The position numbers and the translations under genes were made by a program. This document shows positions 1-7,547 of a stretch of DNA of 13,493 nt, in pieces (the first letter of the stretch is position 1; every line of letters begins with the position of its first letter). The DNA comes from an uncultured Clostridia bacterium (lineage in GTDB: Bacteria > Bacillota > Clostridia > Saccharofermentanales > DTU023). The stretch is from the NCBI GenBank assembly GCA_947254895.1, contig CAMYEY010000033.1, forward strand, positions 1 to 13,493, written 5' to 3'. Under the pieces are notes generated by a model. The model did no database searches and had not been told where the DNA came from. It was given only the letters and a program-made list of their open reading frames with translations.

Positions 1-45
1 ACCGGTGGCGAATCGTCGGCAGCGTCAGATGTGTATAAGAGACAG
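1..45 (+). other. Illumina Nextera read-1 adapter left at contig end (artefact)
   Basis: Bases 13-26 read TCGTCGGCAGCGTC and bases 27-45 read AGATGTGTATAAGAGACAG. Together these are the Nextera read-1 sequence followed by the 19-base Tn5 mosaic end, base for base. Bases 1-12 before it have no clear identity and may be index or misassembled adapter sequence. This is library-preparation DNA, not part of the organism. It interrupts the partial gene that begins at 99 on the minus strand. Confidence 0.97.
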
Positions 46-99
46 CTGTAAAACATCTTGAATAGTGCTGTCTGTCGTCCATTTGTTTGCCTTTTGCAT
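46..99 (-). CDS. 5' fragment of an unidentified gene, truncated by the adapter
   Basis: Reading leftwards from an ATG at 99, eighteen codons are open to the adapter junction at 46 and translate as MQKANKWTTDSTIQDVLQ. A GGGG-AAG ribosome binding site (GGGG at 109-106) sits six bases upstream, which supports this start. An in-frame ATG 51 bases further upstream would add 17 residues but has no ribosome binding site. The gene lies downstream of transketolase in the same direction, but the tkt terminator stands between them, so it is probably transcribed separately. The pattern T-x-D-x-T-I-x-D-V-L faintly resembles the start of DUF1858-type domains, but 18 residues are too few to assign a family. 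Confidence 0.55.
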
Positions 100-176
100 A
101 GTCTTCCCCTTTAAAAATCTATTTTTTTGAGGATTTATACTCCCACCCATTTTATATTTTTAGCAAGCTTTTTCCA

Positions 177-216
177 AATAAAAAGCCGTGCCAGCTTATA
201 GGAAGTGGCACGGCTT
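177..216 (-). terminator. Rho-independent terminator of transketolase
   Basis: An 11-bp perfect stem pairs bases 183-193 with 206-216 around a 12-base loop. Read on the minus strand the hairpin is followed by TTTTTATTT. It lies 24 bases beyond the tkt stop codon, as expected for an intrinsic terminator. On the plus strand it has no T tract, so it acts in one direction only. Confidence 0.9.
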
Positions 217-240
217 ATCTCTTAGTAAGGATAGATCATT

Positions 241-2226
241 TTAGTCCAAGAGGTCTTTGGCGGCATCCAAGACGGCTTCTTGGTTTATACCAAATTCTTT
301 AAATAAGATAGGTGCCGGACCTGATGCCCCGAAGTGGTCAAGTCCGATGACTTTGCCTTTGCTGCCGACTAGGCGGTACCAAGGCATGGTGGACCCGGCT
401 TCGATAGCAATCCGTTTTTCGACCTTACTGGGCAAGACTTTTTCAATATAAGCAGGATCCTGATCTAGGAAGACATCAAGTGATGGAACAGATACCAGAC
501 GTACTTGATGACCTGCCTTTGTTAGTTCTTTTTGAGCAGCTAAAGCAGGTTCTACTTCAGAGCCGCTAGCCATGATGATTAGCTCAGGTTCATGGTCTGA
601 ATCTTGGAAGATATAGCCACCCTTGCTTGCTTCTTTTGATGATTGCTCATAATCAGGCAAGTTCTGGCGGGTTAAGGCCAGGATGGTTGGCTTAGCTTCT
701 TTAAGGTTAAAGAGGTAAGCTGCTGCAGTTTCTGTATAATCGCATGGCCTAAAGACATAGGTATTGGGGGTTGCCCTGAGCATAGCCAGTTGTTCAATAG
801 GCTGGTGGGTGGGGCCATCTTCGCCAACCCCGATGCTATCGTGGGTCAAAATAAAGAGGGAGGGGACATTCATCAAGGCAGCGAGGCGGAGAGCCGGCTT
901 CATGTAGTCAGCAAAGACGAAGAAGGTTGCTCCAAAGGCTTGGAGACCACCATGGAGGACCATACCATTGACGATGCAAGCCATAGCAAATTCGCGAATC
1001 CCATAGTGGAGATTACGGCCGCTGTAGTCTTCGGCTGAAAAACTCTTAAAGTCAGCCATGTGGGTATTATTTGACGGAGCCAGGTCAGCAGATCCGCCGA
1101 TCAGTCCCGGTAAGTGTTTGGCTAACTTGTTGAGGACGATACCGGAGGTCTTTCTGGTAGCCATCGTACCACCAGATTTCCAGAGATCTTGGTCGTTTTC
1201 GATAGCTTTTAGGTCAGGCTTAAAGCAGAGGTCAAATTCTTTTGCTAATTCAGGATTTGCTTGCCGCCATGCCTGGTAGGTCTTATCCCAAGCATCTTCA
1301 GATTCAGCTAGTTTTGCTTGAAGCTCAGACATATAGTTGGCTAAGTCTGTAGGAATATCAAAGTCTCCGAGCTTGCTATCCCACCCCAAAGCCTCTTTGG
1401 TTTTTTGAATGTTTTCTGCTCCTAGAGGTGACCCATGTGTTTTTTCAGAGCCGACCAGGGGAGAACCATAACCGATTTGTGAATGTACAATGATCATTGA
1501 TGGTTTGCTCAGTTCTGCCTTAGCCTCATCAATGGCCTTGCTCAGGCTAGCTGTGTCATTTGCATCGGCGACTTCAAGGACCTGCCAGCCGTAGGCTCTG
1601 TAACGGGCTCCAACATCTTCGGTAAAGGCCAGGTCGGTTGAACCTTCGATGGTAATCTGGTTGCGGTCATAGATTGTAATGAGCTTACCTAGTTTTAGGG
1701 TGCCTGCCAGAGAGGAAGCCTCACTGCTAACGCCCTCTTGGAGACAACCGTCACCGGTCATGACAAAGGTATAGTGGTCGATGATCTTATGTTCCTTGGT
1801 ATTAAATCTTGCAGCTAGGTGAGCTTCTGCCATGGCAAAACCGACTGCTGTAGCTAGACCTTGGCCCAAGGGACCAGTTGTCATTTCTACACCGGGAGTA
1901 TCAAGGTATTCCGGATGGCCGGGGGTCTTGCTATTGAACTGCCTAAACTGGGCTAAATCTTCTTTACTTACACCGTAGCCGAAAAGATGGAGCAAGGAGT
2001 AAAGCAACATGGAAGCGTGGCCTGCACTGAGAATAAAACGGTCTCTGTTTAACCAGGTCGGGTTTTTGGGATTATGCTTCATATGGTTAGCCCATAATTC
2101 AAAGGCCATGGGAGCAGCCCCTAAAGGCATACCGGGATGGCCAGAGTTAGCTTTTTGGATGGCATCAATTGATAAAACACGGATCGCATTGATACCTAAT
2201 TCTTCTAGTTTTTGATTTCTATTCAT
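241..2226 (-). CDS. tkt: Transketolase
   Basis: Thiamine-diphosphate enzyme of the non-oxidative pentose phosphate pathway. It moves two-carbon ketol units between sugar phosphates (xylulose-5-P to ribose-5-P or erythrose-4-P). The 661 residues are full family length. Visible marks are the N-terminal SGHPG (catalytic-site His30), the ThDP/Mg motif from Gly158-Asp159-Gly160 onward, followed by YDRNQITIEG with its metal-binding Asn, the IREFAM segment with the cofactor-activating Glu412, and the HDSIGVGEDGPTHQP substrate loop. The start is the ATG at 2226, because GGAGG at 2236-2232 lies five bases before it. An in-frame GTG at 2238 would overlap that ribosome binding site. The gene stands alone, with its own terminator and a promoter divergent from the nuclease genes. 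Nothing appears damaged. Confidence 0.97.
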   Translation of the reverse strand: MNRNQKLEELGINAIRVLSIDAIQKANSGHPGMPLGAAPMAFELWANHMKHNPKNPTWLNRDRFILSAGHASMLLYSLLHLFGYGVSKEDLAQFRQFNSKTPGHPEYLDTPGVEMTTGPLGQGLATAVGFAMAEAHLAARFNTKEHKIIDHYTFVMTGDGCLQEGVSSEASSLAGTLKLGKLITIYDRNQITIEGSTDLAFTEDVGARYRAYGWQVLEVADANDTASLSKAIDEAKAELSKPSMIIVHSQIGYGSPLVGSEKTHGSPLGAENIQKTKEALGWDSKLGDFDIPTDLANYMSELQAKLAESEDAWDKTYQAWRQANPELAKEFDLCFKPDLKAIENDQDLWKSGGTMATRKTSGIVLNKLAKHLPGLIGGSADLAPSNNTHMADFKSFSAEDYSGRNLHYGIREFAMACIVNGMVLHGGLQAFGATFFVFADYMKPALRLAALMNVPSLFILTHDSIGVGEDGPTHQPIEQLAMLRATPNTYVFRPCDYTETAAAYLFNLKEAKPTILALTRQNLPDYEQSSKEASKGGYIFQDSDHEPELIIMASGSEVEPALAAQKELTKAGHQVRLVSVPSLDVFLDQDPAYIEKVLPSKVEKRIAIEAGSTMPWYRLVGSKGKVIGLDHFGASGPAPILFKEFGINQEAVLDAAKDLLD

Positions 2227-2276
2227 GACTTCCTCCACAAAATACTAAATCGTTTTTTCTGAAATCTAGTGTACTT

Positions 2277-2285
2277 ATTTTAACA
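2277..2285 (-). promoter_or_regulatory. Possible extended -10 element for tkt
   Basis: On the minus strand the sequence TGTTAAAAT is an extended -10 element (TGn plus TAAAAT), about 50 bases upstream of the tkt start. A TTAAAT hexamer lies 17 bases further upstream and is only a weak -35 match. The call rests on motif and position alone. Confidence 0.4.
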
Positions 2286-2328
2286 TAACTGCCTGACGAA
2301 TTTAAGCAGGATTGGGCAACATAAAATG

Positions 2329-2334
2329 TATAAT
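2329..2334 (+). promoter_or_regulatory. Possible -10 box for the yhaO-yhaN pair
   Basis: A perfect TATAAT lies 41 bases upstream of the proposed TTG start of the nuclease gene. No good -35 hexamer is found at 16-18 bases. If it is used, transcription would begin near 2341, which excludes the in-frame TTG at 2312 as a start. Confidence 0.4.
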
Positions 2335-2374
2335 TCTGCTATTATTAGAGCAAACCAATAGGGGGACATTTATT

Positions 2375-3592
2375 TTGCCAATTAGAGCTCTTAAAATATT
2401 GCACACAGCCGATTTCCATTTGGGCAGCCCCTATCGCTTTCTGCCCATGGCTAAACAAAAACAGATACAGGCTGAGGCAGAGCGATCCTTTTATGGGATG
2501 GTGGATTTAGCTAGCCGTGAAAAAGTAGATTTTATCACTGTTGCAGGTGATCTATTCGACTCGGTCAGACCGGACGTTGCTTTGTTCGATCGGGTTAAGC
2601 AAGCTCTGTCCAGTCTTGGCAATTTACCTGTTATCATCAATCCTGGTAACCACGACTATTGGCATGAGGATGGATTTTGGCAAGAACTTGACAGCTTGGA
2701 CAATGTTTATATTTTACAGCCGGATAAAATTTGTCAGCCTTTTCCTGATTATGACCTCGCTTTCTGGGGGAAAGCCTTTACCAGTCAGTCGTCTGATAGG
2801 CCCCTTTGGCAGATTAAAGATGAGGCCTACTTCAATGAACATAAGGCTGAATATAACATACTCTTGGAGCATGGGGATATCCTCAATAGGCAAAGCAACT
2901 ACAATCCAATCAGTTTAAGCTGGATAGACCAGATGGGCTTCCAACTCGCTCTGCTTGGGCATATTCATAACCCGGAGGGCCCGGCCTACTCGAGGCAAGG
3001 GGTTCTTTGTCTCTACAATGGTTGCTGCCCCGGTCGAGGTTTTGATGAGCTTGGCGAAAAGGGGGTTCACCTGCTTGAAATAGCTGATTTAAGACAGGCA
3101 AAGCAAGCTAAAATTAATTTTGTTCCTTTAGATGGACCCAGGTTTTACCGGCTTAATTTCAATATGTCAGCCTTAGATTCGGATTTCTCAACCCAAATAT
3201 ATGAGGAGATTAGTCGGAAGGTTCTGGCTGATTTTGGCCATGTACCGGCCAAGTTTGATTCATGTCAATTGCTTTGCCAAGGTAGCTATGGTCAAAATCT
3301 AAACTTTGATTTACTTTATCAGAAACTTCAAGAGCACTTTTTCTATTTGGAGATTAAGGATGAGACTCGGCTAAGGATCGATCAGCAGGTTTTATTATCA
3401 GAGCATTCCCTCCGAGGTGATGTTAGCCGATATGCTAAGCAACTGGCCACCAGGCCGGATTTATTGAATCGGGTTTTAGAAGAGGTCGGTCTAAGTGACT
3501 TGGACATGAAGACGGCTAAAGAGGTTATTGATCAAGCATATTACTTTACTATGCAGGCAGCAGACCGGGATTTAGATATTTATGAAGATTAA
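2375..3592 (+). CDS. yhaO: SbcD/Mre11-like DNA exonuclease (YhaO type)
   Basis: Calcineurin-like metallophosphoesterase of the Mre11/SbcD group, 405 residues, predicted to be the nuclease half of a DNA end-processing complex with the next gene product. The two-metal motifs appear in order: D13-x-H15 in HTADFH, G58-D59 in AGDLFD, G91-N-H-D94, H166 in LLEHGD, and G195-H-I-H198. The C-terminal ~180 residues lack obvious motifs and should hold the capping and partner-binding regions. A TTG start at 2375 is preferred because AGGGGG (2360-2365) lies nine bases upstream and gives the typical N-terminus MPIRALKILHTADFH. An open frame runs back to a TTG at 2312, but that start has no well-placed ribosome binding site. 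Its stop overlaps the start of the ATPase gene by 11 bases, so translation is probably coupled. The length matches B. subtilis YhaO. Confidence 0.87.
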   Translation: MPIRALKILHTADFHLGSPYRFLPMAKQKQIQAEAERSFYGMVDLASREKVDFITVAGDLFDSVRPDVALFDRVKQALSSLGNLPVIINPGNHDYWHEDGFWQELDSLDNVYILQPDKICQPFPDYDLAFWGKAFTSQSSDRPLWQIKDEAYFNEHKAEYNILLEHGDILNRQSNYNPISLSWIDQMGFQLALLGHIHNPEGPAYSRQGVLCLYNGCCPGRGFDELGEKGVHLLEIADLRQAKQAKINFVPLDGPRFYRLNFNMSALDSDFSTQIYEEISRKVLADFGHVPAKFDSCQLLCQGSYGQNLNFDLLYQKLQEHFFYLEIKDETRLRIDQQVLLSEHSLRGDVSRYAKQLATRPDLLNRVLEEVGLSDLDMKTAKEVIDQAYYFTMQAADRDLDIYED

Positions 3593-5912
3593 GTCAGTTG
3601 ACATTAAGGCCTTTGGCGGATTGGAAGACTATAAATTAGACTTTGAACCTGGTTTTCAAGTGATTCTAGGCGAAAATGAGGCTGGTAAAACTACGATCCA
3701 GCAGTTTATCAGGGCTATGTTCTATGGCTTTTCCAGGTCGGGTCATTCACTTGAAACCAACACTCGAAAAAAGTACCAGCCTTGGTCAGGACAGGCTATG
3801 GCCGGTAGTATTTTTTTTGACCACCAAGATTTGAGCTATAGGTTGATTAGAAGGTTTGGTCAACGCAAGTCAGAGGATCGGACTCAACTGTTTTTGGAGG
3901 ACTCGGGCAAGGAAGTTAACCTCAAGAATAAGGACCAGCCAGCTGTTGAGTTATTTGGGGTCTCTGAAGAAGAGTTCGTCAACACAGTTTTTATTGAAAA
4001 GACGGACCTTGATTCAAGTCAGCTCCAGTCTTTGGATAGCAAGCTTAACCGTAAGGTTGGCTTGGCTGAATATGATTGGTCATATGAGCAAATTCTACAA
4101 AGACTGAACAAGGCCAAGAAATATCTAAAGCCTGATCGGGCCAAAACCGGCCAAATTGATCTTTTACTAGAAAAAAAGCAAGAGCTCACTCACGAATTAA
4201 CCGAGCTGCTTGAGCGCGATCAACTTTTAGCTCACTTACGTGAACGCAAGGATGAACTTGAAAGGCAACTCGAGGAACTTGATGTGAGGCAAAAGCACCT
4301 GGAGTTAGAACAAGAGCAGCATCAGATGCTAGCCCAAGCAGGGGCCTATGAAAAATATAAGAAATTGACAGCAGAGCTGGAGACATGTTTAGCTGATAAG
4401 GAGGCTACGGGTCTTAAGACCTCAGCGGTTACAGTCCAAGATCTGACTGACATGGCAAAACAACGTCAGCAGGTTGCTTACGCTAGGACAGAATATGAAA
4501 TCAAGGAGAAACTACTGGCCAAAAGGCTAGATGACCACGAAGCTTACCAGAACCAGGTCAAACAGCGTAAAGCCGAAATACTCCAGGAACGTAGTCGTCT
4601 CCAATACCTACAAAAACAGAATCTTGAACGAGGTCCGGCACCGTTCAGACGACAGGGTATACCTTATGCGGCCTTTGTTCCACTGACCTTGGCTGAGATT
4701 TTTTGCATGATAGGTGGACTTTTACTTAGAAAAAATGCCCCATCCTGGTCGGTCTTTTTTATTGTTATGGCTGCCCTCTTACCTTTCATTATGGCTGTGG
4801 TCTATTTTGCTTGGCAAAAGCGCCAGGAGATTAGTTATAGACAATACCAGCAAGCTGTGCGCAGGCATGAGATGCGTAAGTTAAAAATTAAAAATGACCT
4901 GGAGAGTCTCGAGTGGAATCTTGGTTTACTTGAACAGGAAGGGTCAAGCTTTGATACAGACCGTGCCTATCTTGAAGAAGAGGTGGCTAAAGCAAAAGAT
5001 CTGTTTGACCGAGAGCAGCGTAAGTTGAAGTATCTAGTTAAACCCTACTTTACTAATCTGCCGGATGATGACCAGCTTGATCTGGCAATCAGATCTTTAC
5101 GCGAGCAGACTGTAGAAAATGTCCAGAGTGAGGAAAAAGCTCGGCGGATTAGGAGAGAAATTGATGAGCTTCTGGCCGGGAGAACTTCCGATGATTTCCA
5201 GCAAACTTACCTTGATGCCCAAAGATGGTTGAGCCAGCATCAAACTGAATTGAGGACCTTTCCGGAATTTTCGGAATACCATATCAAAACCCAGCTGCAA
5301 GGGATTACTGAGGCTAGAATTAAGGCTAGGGAGGAGCTTGCGGCCATCAGGACCAAACTTGACCATGAGCAGGCAAGTGGGAAAAATACCTACGAGTTAG
5401 AACTAGCATTGAAAGAAACAGAGCAGCTGTTAGAAAAGGCAAAGTTGAACTATGCGTCTGTTCTGCTAGCTCTCCATCTCTTAGACCACAGCAAGCAGGT
5501 TTTTGACCAGGAGGTGAGACCTCAGGTAAACCTAAAAGCAAGTGAGTATCTTGCTGCTATGACCAGTGAAGACCATAGTGATGTAAAAGTCGACCAGGAC
5601 TATCTGGTTAGGTTATCTGAAGCGGATCAGGGCTTAAAGAACCAATCGTATTACAGTGCAGGACTTAATGACCAGATCAACTTAGCACTGAGATTGGCCC
5701 TGACTGACCTCCTTCAAGACCGGTCGGGATCCTTGCCTCTAATCTTAGATGATCCATTGATTCAATTGGACAAAGAGCGGGCTGAACTGACCCTGGATTT
5801 GTTGAATCACCTGGGACAAATACAAAATCGTCAAGTCGTTCTTTTCACAAGCCAGAATTCCATATACGGGCTCTTGGACCAGGCTGAAAGCAAGGTTAGG
5901 CAATTGAAATAA
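3582..5912 (+). CDS. yhaN: SbcC/Rad50-like ATPase with central membrane hairpin (YhaN type)
   Basis: SMC/Rad50-like ABC ATPase of 776 residues, the expected partner of the preceding nuclease in DNA break processing. The Walker A motif GENEAGKT is at residues 30-37. A degenerate ABC signature YSAGLNDQ (LSxGxxxQ pattern) is at 691-698. Walker B LPLILDD ends at Asp723-Asp724, and a D-loop-like QLDKER follows. Charged heptad-rich stretches (about 150-360 and 412-600) form the two arms of a long coiled coil. At the exact middle, where Rad50 and SbcC carry a CxxC zinc hook, there are two hydrophobic segments (about 363-382 and 389-411) separated by a short charged turn, as in B. subtilis YhaN. The switch-loop histidine expected after the last beta strand is not evident, since the strand reads QVVLFTSQN. 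The gene overlaps the nuclease gene by 11 bases. No terminator is visible after it. Confidence 0.85.
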   Translation: MKIKSVDIKAFGGLEDYKLDFEPGFQVILGENEAGKTTIQQFIRAMFYGFSRSGHSLETNTRKKYQPWSGQAMAGSIFFDHQDLSYRLIRRFGQRKSEDRTQLFLEDSGKEVNLKNKDQPAVELFGVSEEEFVNTVFIEKTDLDSSQLQSLDSKLNRKVGLAEYDWSYEQILQRLNKAKKYLKPDRAKTGQIDLLLEKKQELTHELTELLERDQLLAHLRERKDELERQLEELDVRQKHLELEQEQHQMLAQAGAYEKYKKLTAELETCLADKEATGLKTSAVTVQDLTDMAKQRQQVAYARTEYEIKEKLLAKRLDDHEAYQNQVKQRKAEILQERSRLQYLQKQNLERGPAPFRRQGIPYAAFVPLTLAEIFCMIGGLLLRKNAPSWSVFFIVMAALLPFIMAVVYFAWQKRQEISYRQYQQAVRRHEMRKLKIKNDLESLEWNLGLLEQEGSSFDTDRAYLEEEVAKAKDLFDREQRKLKYLVKPYFTNLPDDDQLDLAIRSLREQTVENVQSEEKARRIRREIDELLAGRTSDDFQQTYLDAQRWLSQHQTELRTFPEFSEYHIKTQLQGITEARIKAREELAAIRTKLDHEQASGKNTYELELALKETEQLLEKAKLNYASVLLALHLLDHSKQVFDQEVRPQVNLKASEYLAAMTSEDHSDVKVDQDYLVRLSEADQGLKNQSYYSAGLNDQINLALRLALTDLLQDRSGSLPLILDDPLIQLDKERAELTLDLLNHLGQIQNRQVVLFTSQNSIYGLLDQAESKVRQLK

Positions 5913-6014
5913 GCTTTGAGTTTTGCTATATTGCTAAACAAGATTATTTAGCCGTCCGGAAAATGGCTCGTGGAGTTATGGTGCAAGGGCTTTATCAATT
6001 GACCCGGACCATTG

Positions 6015-6032
6015 ATTGCTGAGACTAGCAAT
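6015..6032 (+). other. Small hairpin in the leader of the corC-like gene
   Basis: ATTGCT at 6015-6020 and AGCAAT at 6027-6032 form a six-bp stem (eight with G-U pairs) around a six-base loop, ten bases before the AGGAGG ribosome binding site. No T tract follows, so it is not a terminator. The rest of the 146-base gap (5913-6058) shows no recognisable riboswitch and no convincing promoter. Any regulatory role for the hairpin is speculative. Confidence 0.3.
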
Positions 6033-6058
6033 TGTTGTTAAAAGGAGGAAGAGTCCAG

Positions 6059-7504
6059 GTGGACTTAGCTCATTGTTGTACTTTGGGACAACATTTTTTA
6101 TTTAAGGCTGTTGCCAGTCAAAACATTCAAACCGATGCTGATATTATAAGAGTCATTTTAATCAACAGTTTGATTATACTCTTACTGGTCTTAGTAAATG
6201 GTTTTTTTGCTGCTGCGGAGATGGCTATTGTTACCCTTAATGAGAGCAAACTAAAGGCTGATGCTGACCAGGGGGATGTAAGCGCTAAAAAGTTAATTCC
6301 CTTTGTCGAAAAACAAGCCGACTTTTTGGCTACCACTCAAGTGGGGGCGACCCTAGCCAGTTTACTTGCTGCGGCTTTCGGAGCAAGTCGGCTTGCACCT
6401 ATCATATGCCAGCTGCTTGATCCTGCAGGAACAGTCACCTATATTCAGCCACTCCTTACTATTGCTATCACTTTAGTGATTTCTTACTTTTCCTTGGTTT
6501 TGGGAGAACTTGTGCCAAAACAGGTTGGTATGCGCAACCCTGAGAAGTTCGTTAAGCGTTTTGTTTACCTCCTCCGTTTTTGGGATGGTTTAATTCGCCC
6601 CTTTGCTAAATTTCTAAATGTTTCAGCTAGACTGTTTTGCCTCTTAATCGGAATTAATGTTGATAAAGACAATACGATCGTCACGGAGGAAGAAATTTTA
6701 ATGCTGACTAAAGCCTCGGGTGAGAGTGGCGGCATCCAGTCCGATGAGGCTAAAATGATCTCCAATGTTTTTGAACTAAATGATACGGAGGTATCAGAAA
6801 TCATGACACCGAGAACGGCTATGGTGTCTCTTTCGGCCGATGCTTCATACCAAGAGGTTGTTCACACGGCCGCTCATGAACGCTATAGCCGTATACCGGT
6901 TTACGAAGAGACTGTAGATAATATCATAGGTATTCTTCACATCAAGGATTTACTCCGGATTACCTCCTACGAGCGACATAACTTTGATCTCAGGCGGCAC
7001 TTAAGAGAGGCTTATTTTGTGCCGGAAGGTAAGTCTATTTCAGCCCTATTTAGGGAAATGCAGCAACAAAATATATCGCTGGCTATTGTTATCGATGAAT
7101 ATGGTGGTACGGATGGCATCATCAGTATAGAAGATATCCTAGAGGAAATAGTGGGAGATATAGCGGATGAGTATGATGGCCAAGACCAGAGTATCGTTAA
7201 GCTAGCTGACAACACTTATATTGTAGATGGCCTGTTAGCCCCCGAAGAAATTGTTGAAAGAATTCCCGAGGTCGAAGAGATTAAGGATGATGAAAATTTT
7301 GATTATGACACGGTGGCAGGTCTAGTTTTGAGTAAACTTGAGAGAGTTCCTGAGGAGGGAGAAAATCCCTCTGTGGTTGTTGATAATATCAGGTTTACAG
7401 TTCTCGAGATGGATGAGAAAAGAATCTCTAGGATTAAATTAGAACTCCTTGATAAGCCAGACCAGCTCAAAGAAGGAGTTAGTGAAGACGTTAAAGACAA
7501 GTAG
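6059..7504 (+). CDS. CNNM/CorC-family membrane protein with CBS pair (hemolysin-C family)
   Basis: Integral membrane protein of 481 residues in the CNNM/CorC (HlyC) family, whose members are linked to Mg2+ (and Co2+) efflux. A DUF21/CNNM transmembrane domain occupies about residues 35-215, with NGFFAAAEMAIV at 47-58 and the conserved GELVPK at 149-154. A CBS pair follows, with IMTPR at 248-252 and IDEYGGTDG at 345-353. A C-terminal CorC_HlyC domain holds DYDTVAGLV. The GTG at 6059 is taken as start because AGGAGG (6043-6048) lies ten bases upstream. The frame opens at a TTG at 6032, which would place the ribosome binding site inside the gene. The first ~25 residues are an unusual polar extension containing Cys-Cys. 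It lies 43 bases before the Ca2+-ATPase gene, so the two are probably co-transcribed. Confidence 0.88.
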   Translation: MDLAHCCTLGQHFLFKAVASQNIQTDADIIRVILINSLIILLLVLVNGFFAAAEMAIVTLNESKLKADADQGDVSAKKLIPFVEKQADFLATTQVGATLASLLAAAFGASRLAPIICQLLDPAGTVTYIQPLLTIAITLVISYFSLVLGELVPKQVGMRNPEKFVKRFVYLLRFWDGLIRPFAKFLNVSARLFCLLIGINVDKDNTIVTEEEILMLTKASGESGGIQSDEAKMISNVFELNDTEVSEIMTPRTAMVSLSADASYQEVVHTAAHERYSRIPVYEETVDNIIGILHIKDLLRITSYERHNFDLRRHLREAYFVPEGKSISALFREMQQQNISLAIVIDEYGGTDGIISIEDILEEIVGDIADEYDGQDQSIVKLADNTYIVDGLLAPEEIVERIPEVEEIKDDENFDYDTVAGLVLSKLERVPEEGENPSVVVDNIRFTVLEMDEKRISRIKLELLDKPDQLKEGVSEDVKDK

Positions 7505-7547
7505 CTTTCATGTGTACAAGCTAGCTAGGACAAACTGAGAGGTAGAA

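Noticed and set aside
27..45. Tn5 mosaic end as evidence for a native transposon
   Set aside because: It is directly joined to the Nextera read-1 adapter, which occurs only in sequencing libraries, and no transposase or second end is present.
2312..2374. Longer N-terminus for the YhaO-type nuclease starting at TTG 2312
   Set aside because: It lacks a properly spaced ribosome binding site, precedes a likely -10 box, and adds residues not typical of the family.
5963..6022. A 19-codon ORF (ATG to TGA) upstream of the corC-like gene as a leader peptide
   Set aside because: There is no well-placed ribosome binding site, no run of regulatory codons, and no terminator hairpin downstream.
5913..6058. 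Metal riboswitch (M-box or yybP-ykoY type) ahead of the cation transport genes
   Set aside because: I could not find the conserved core of either class; only a short hairpin is visible.
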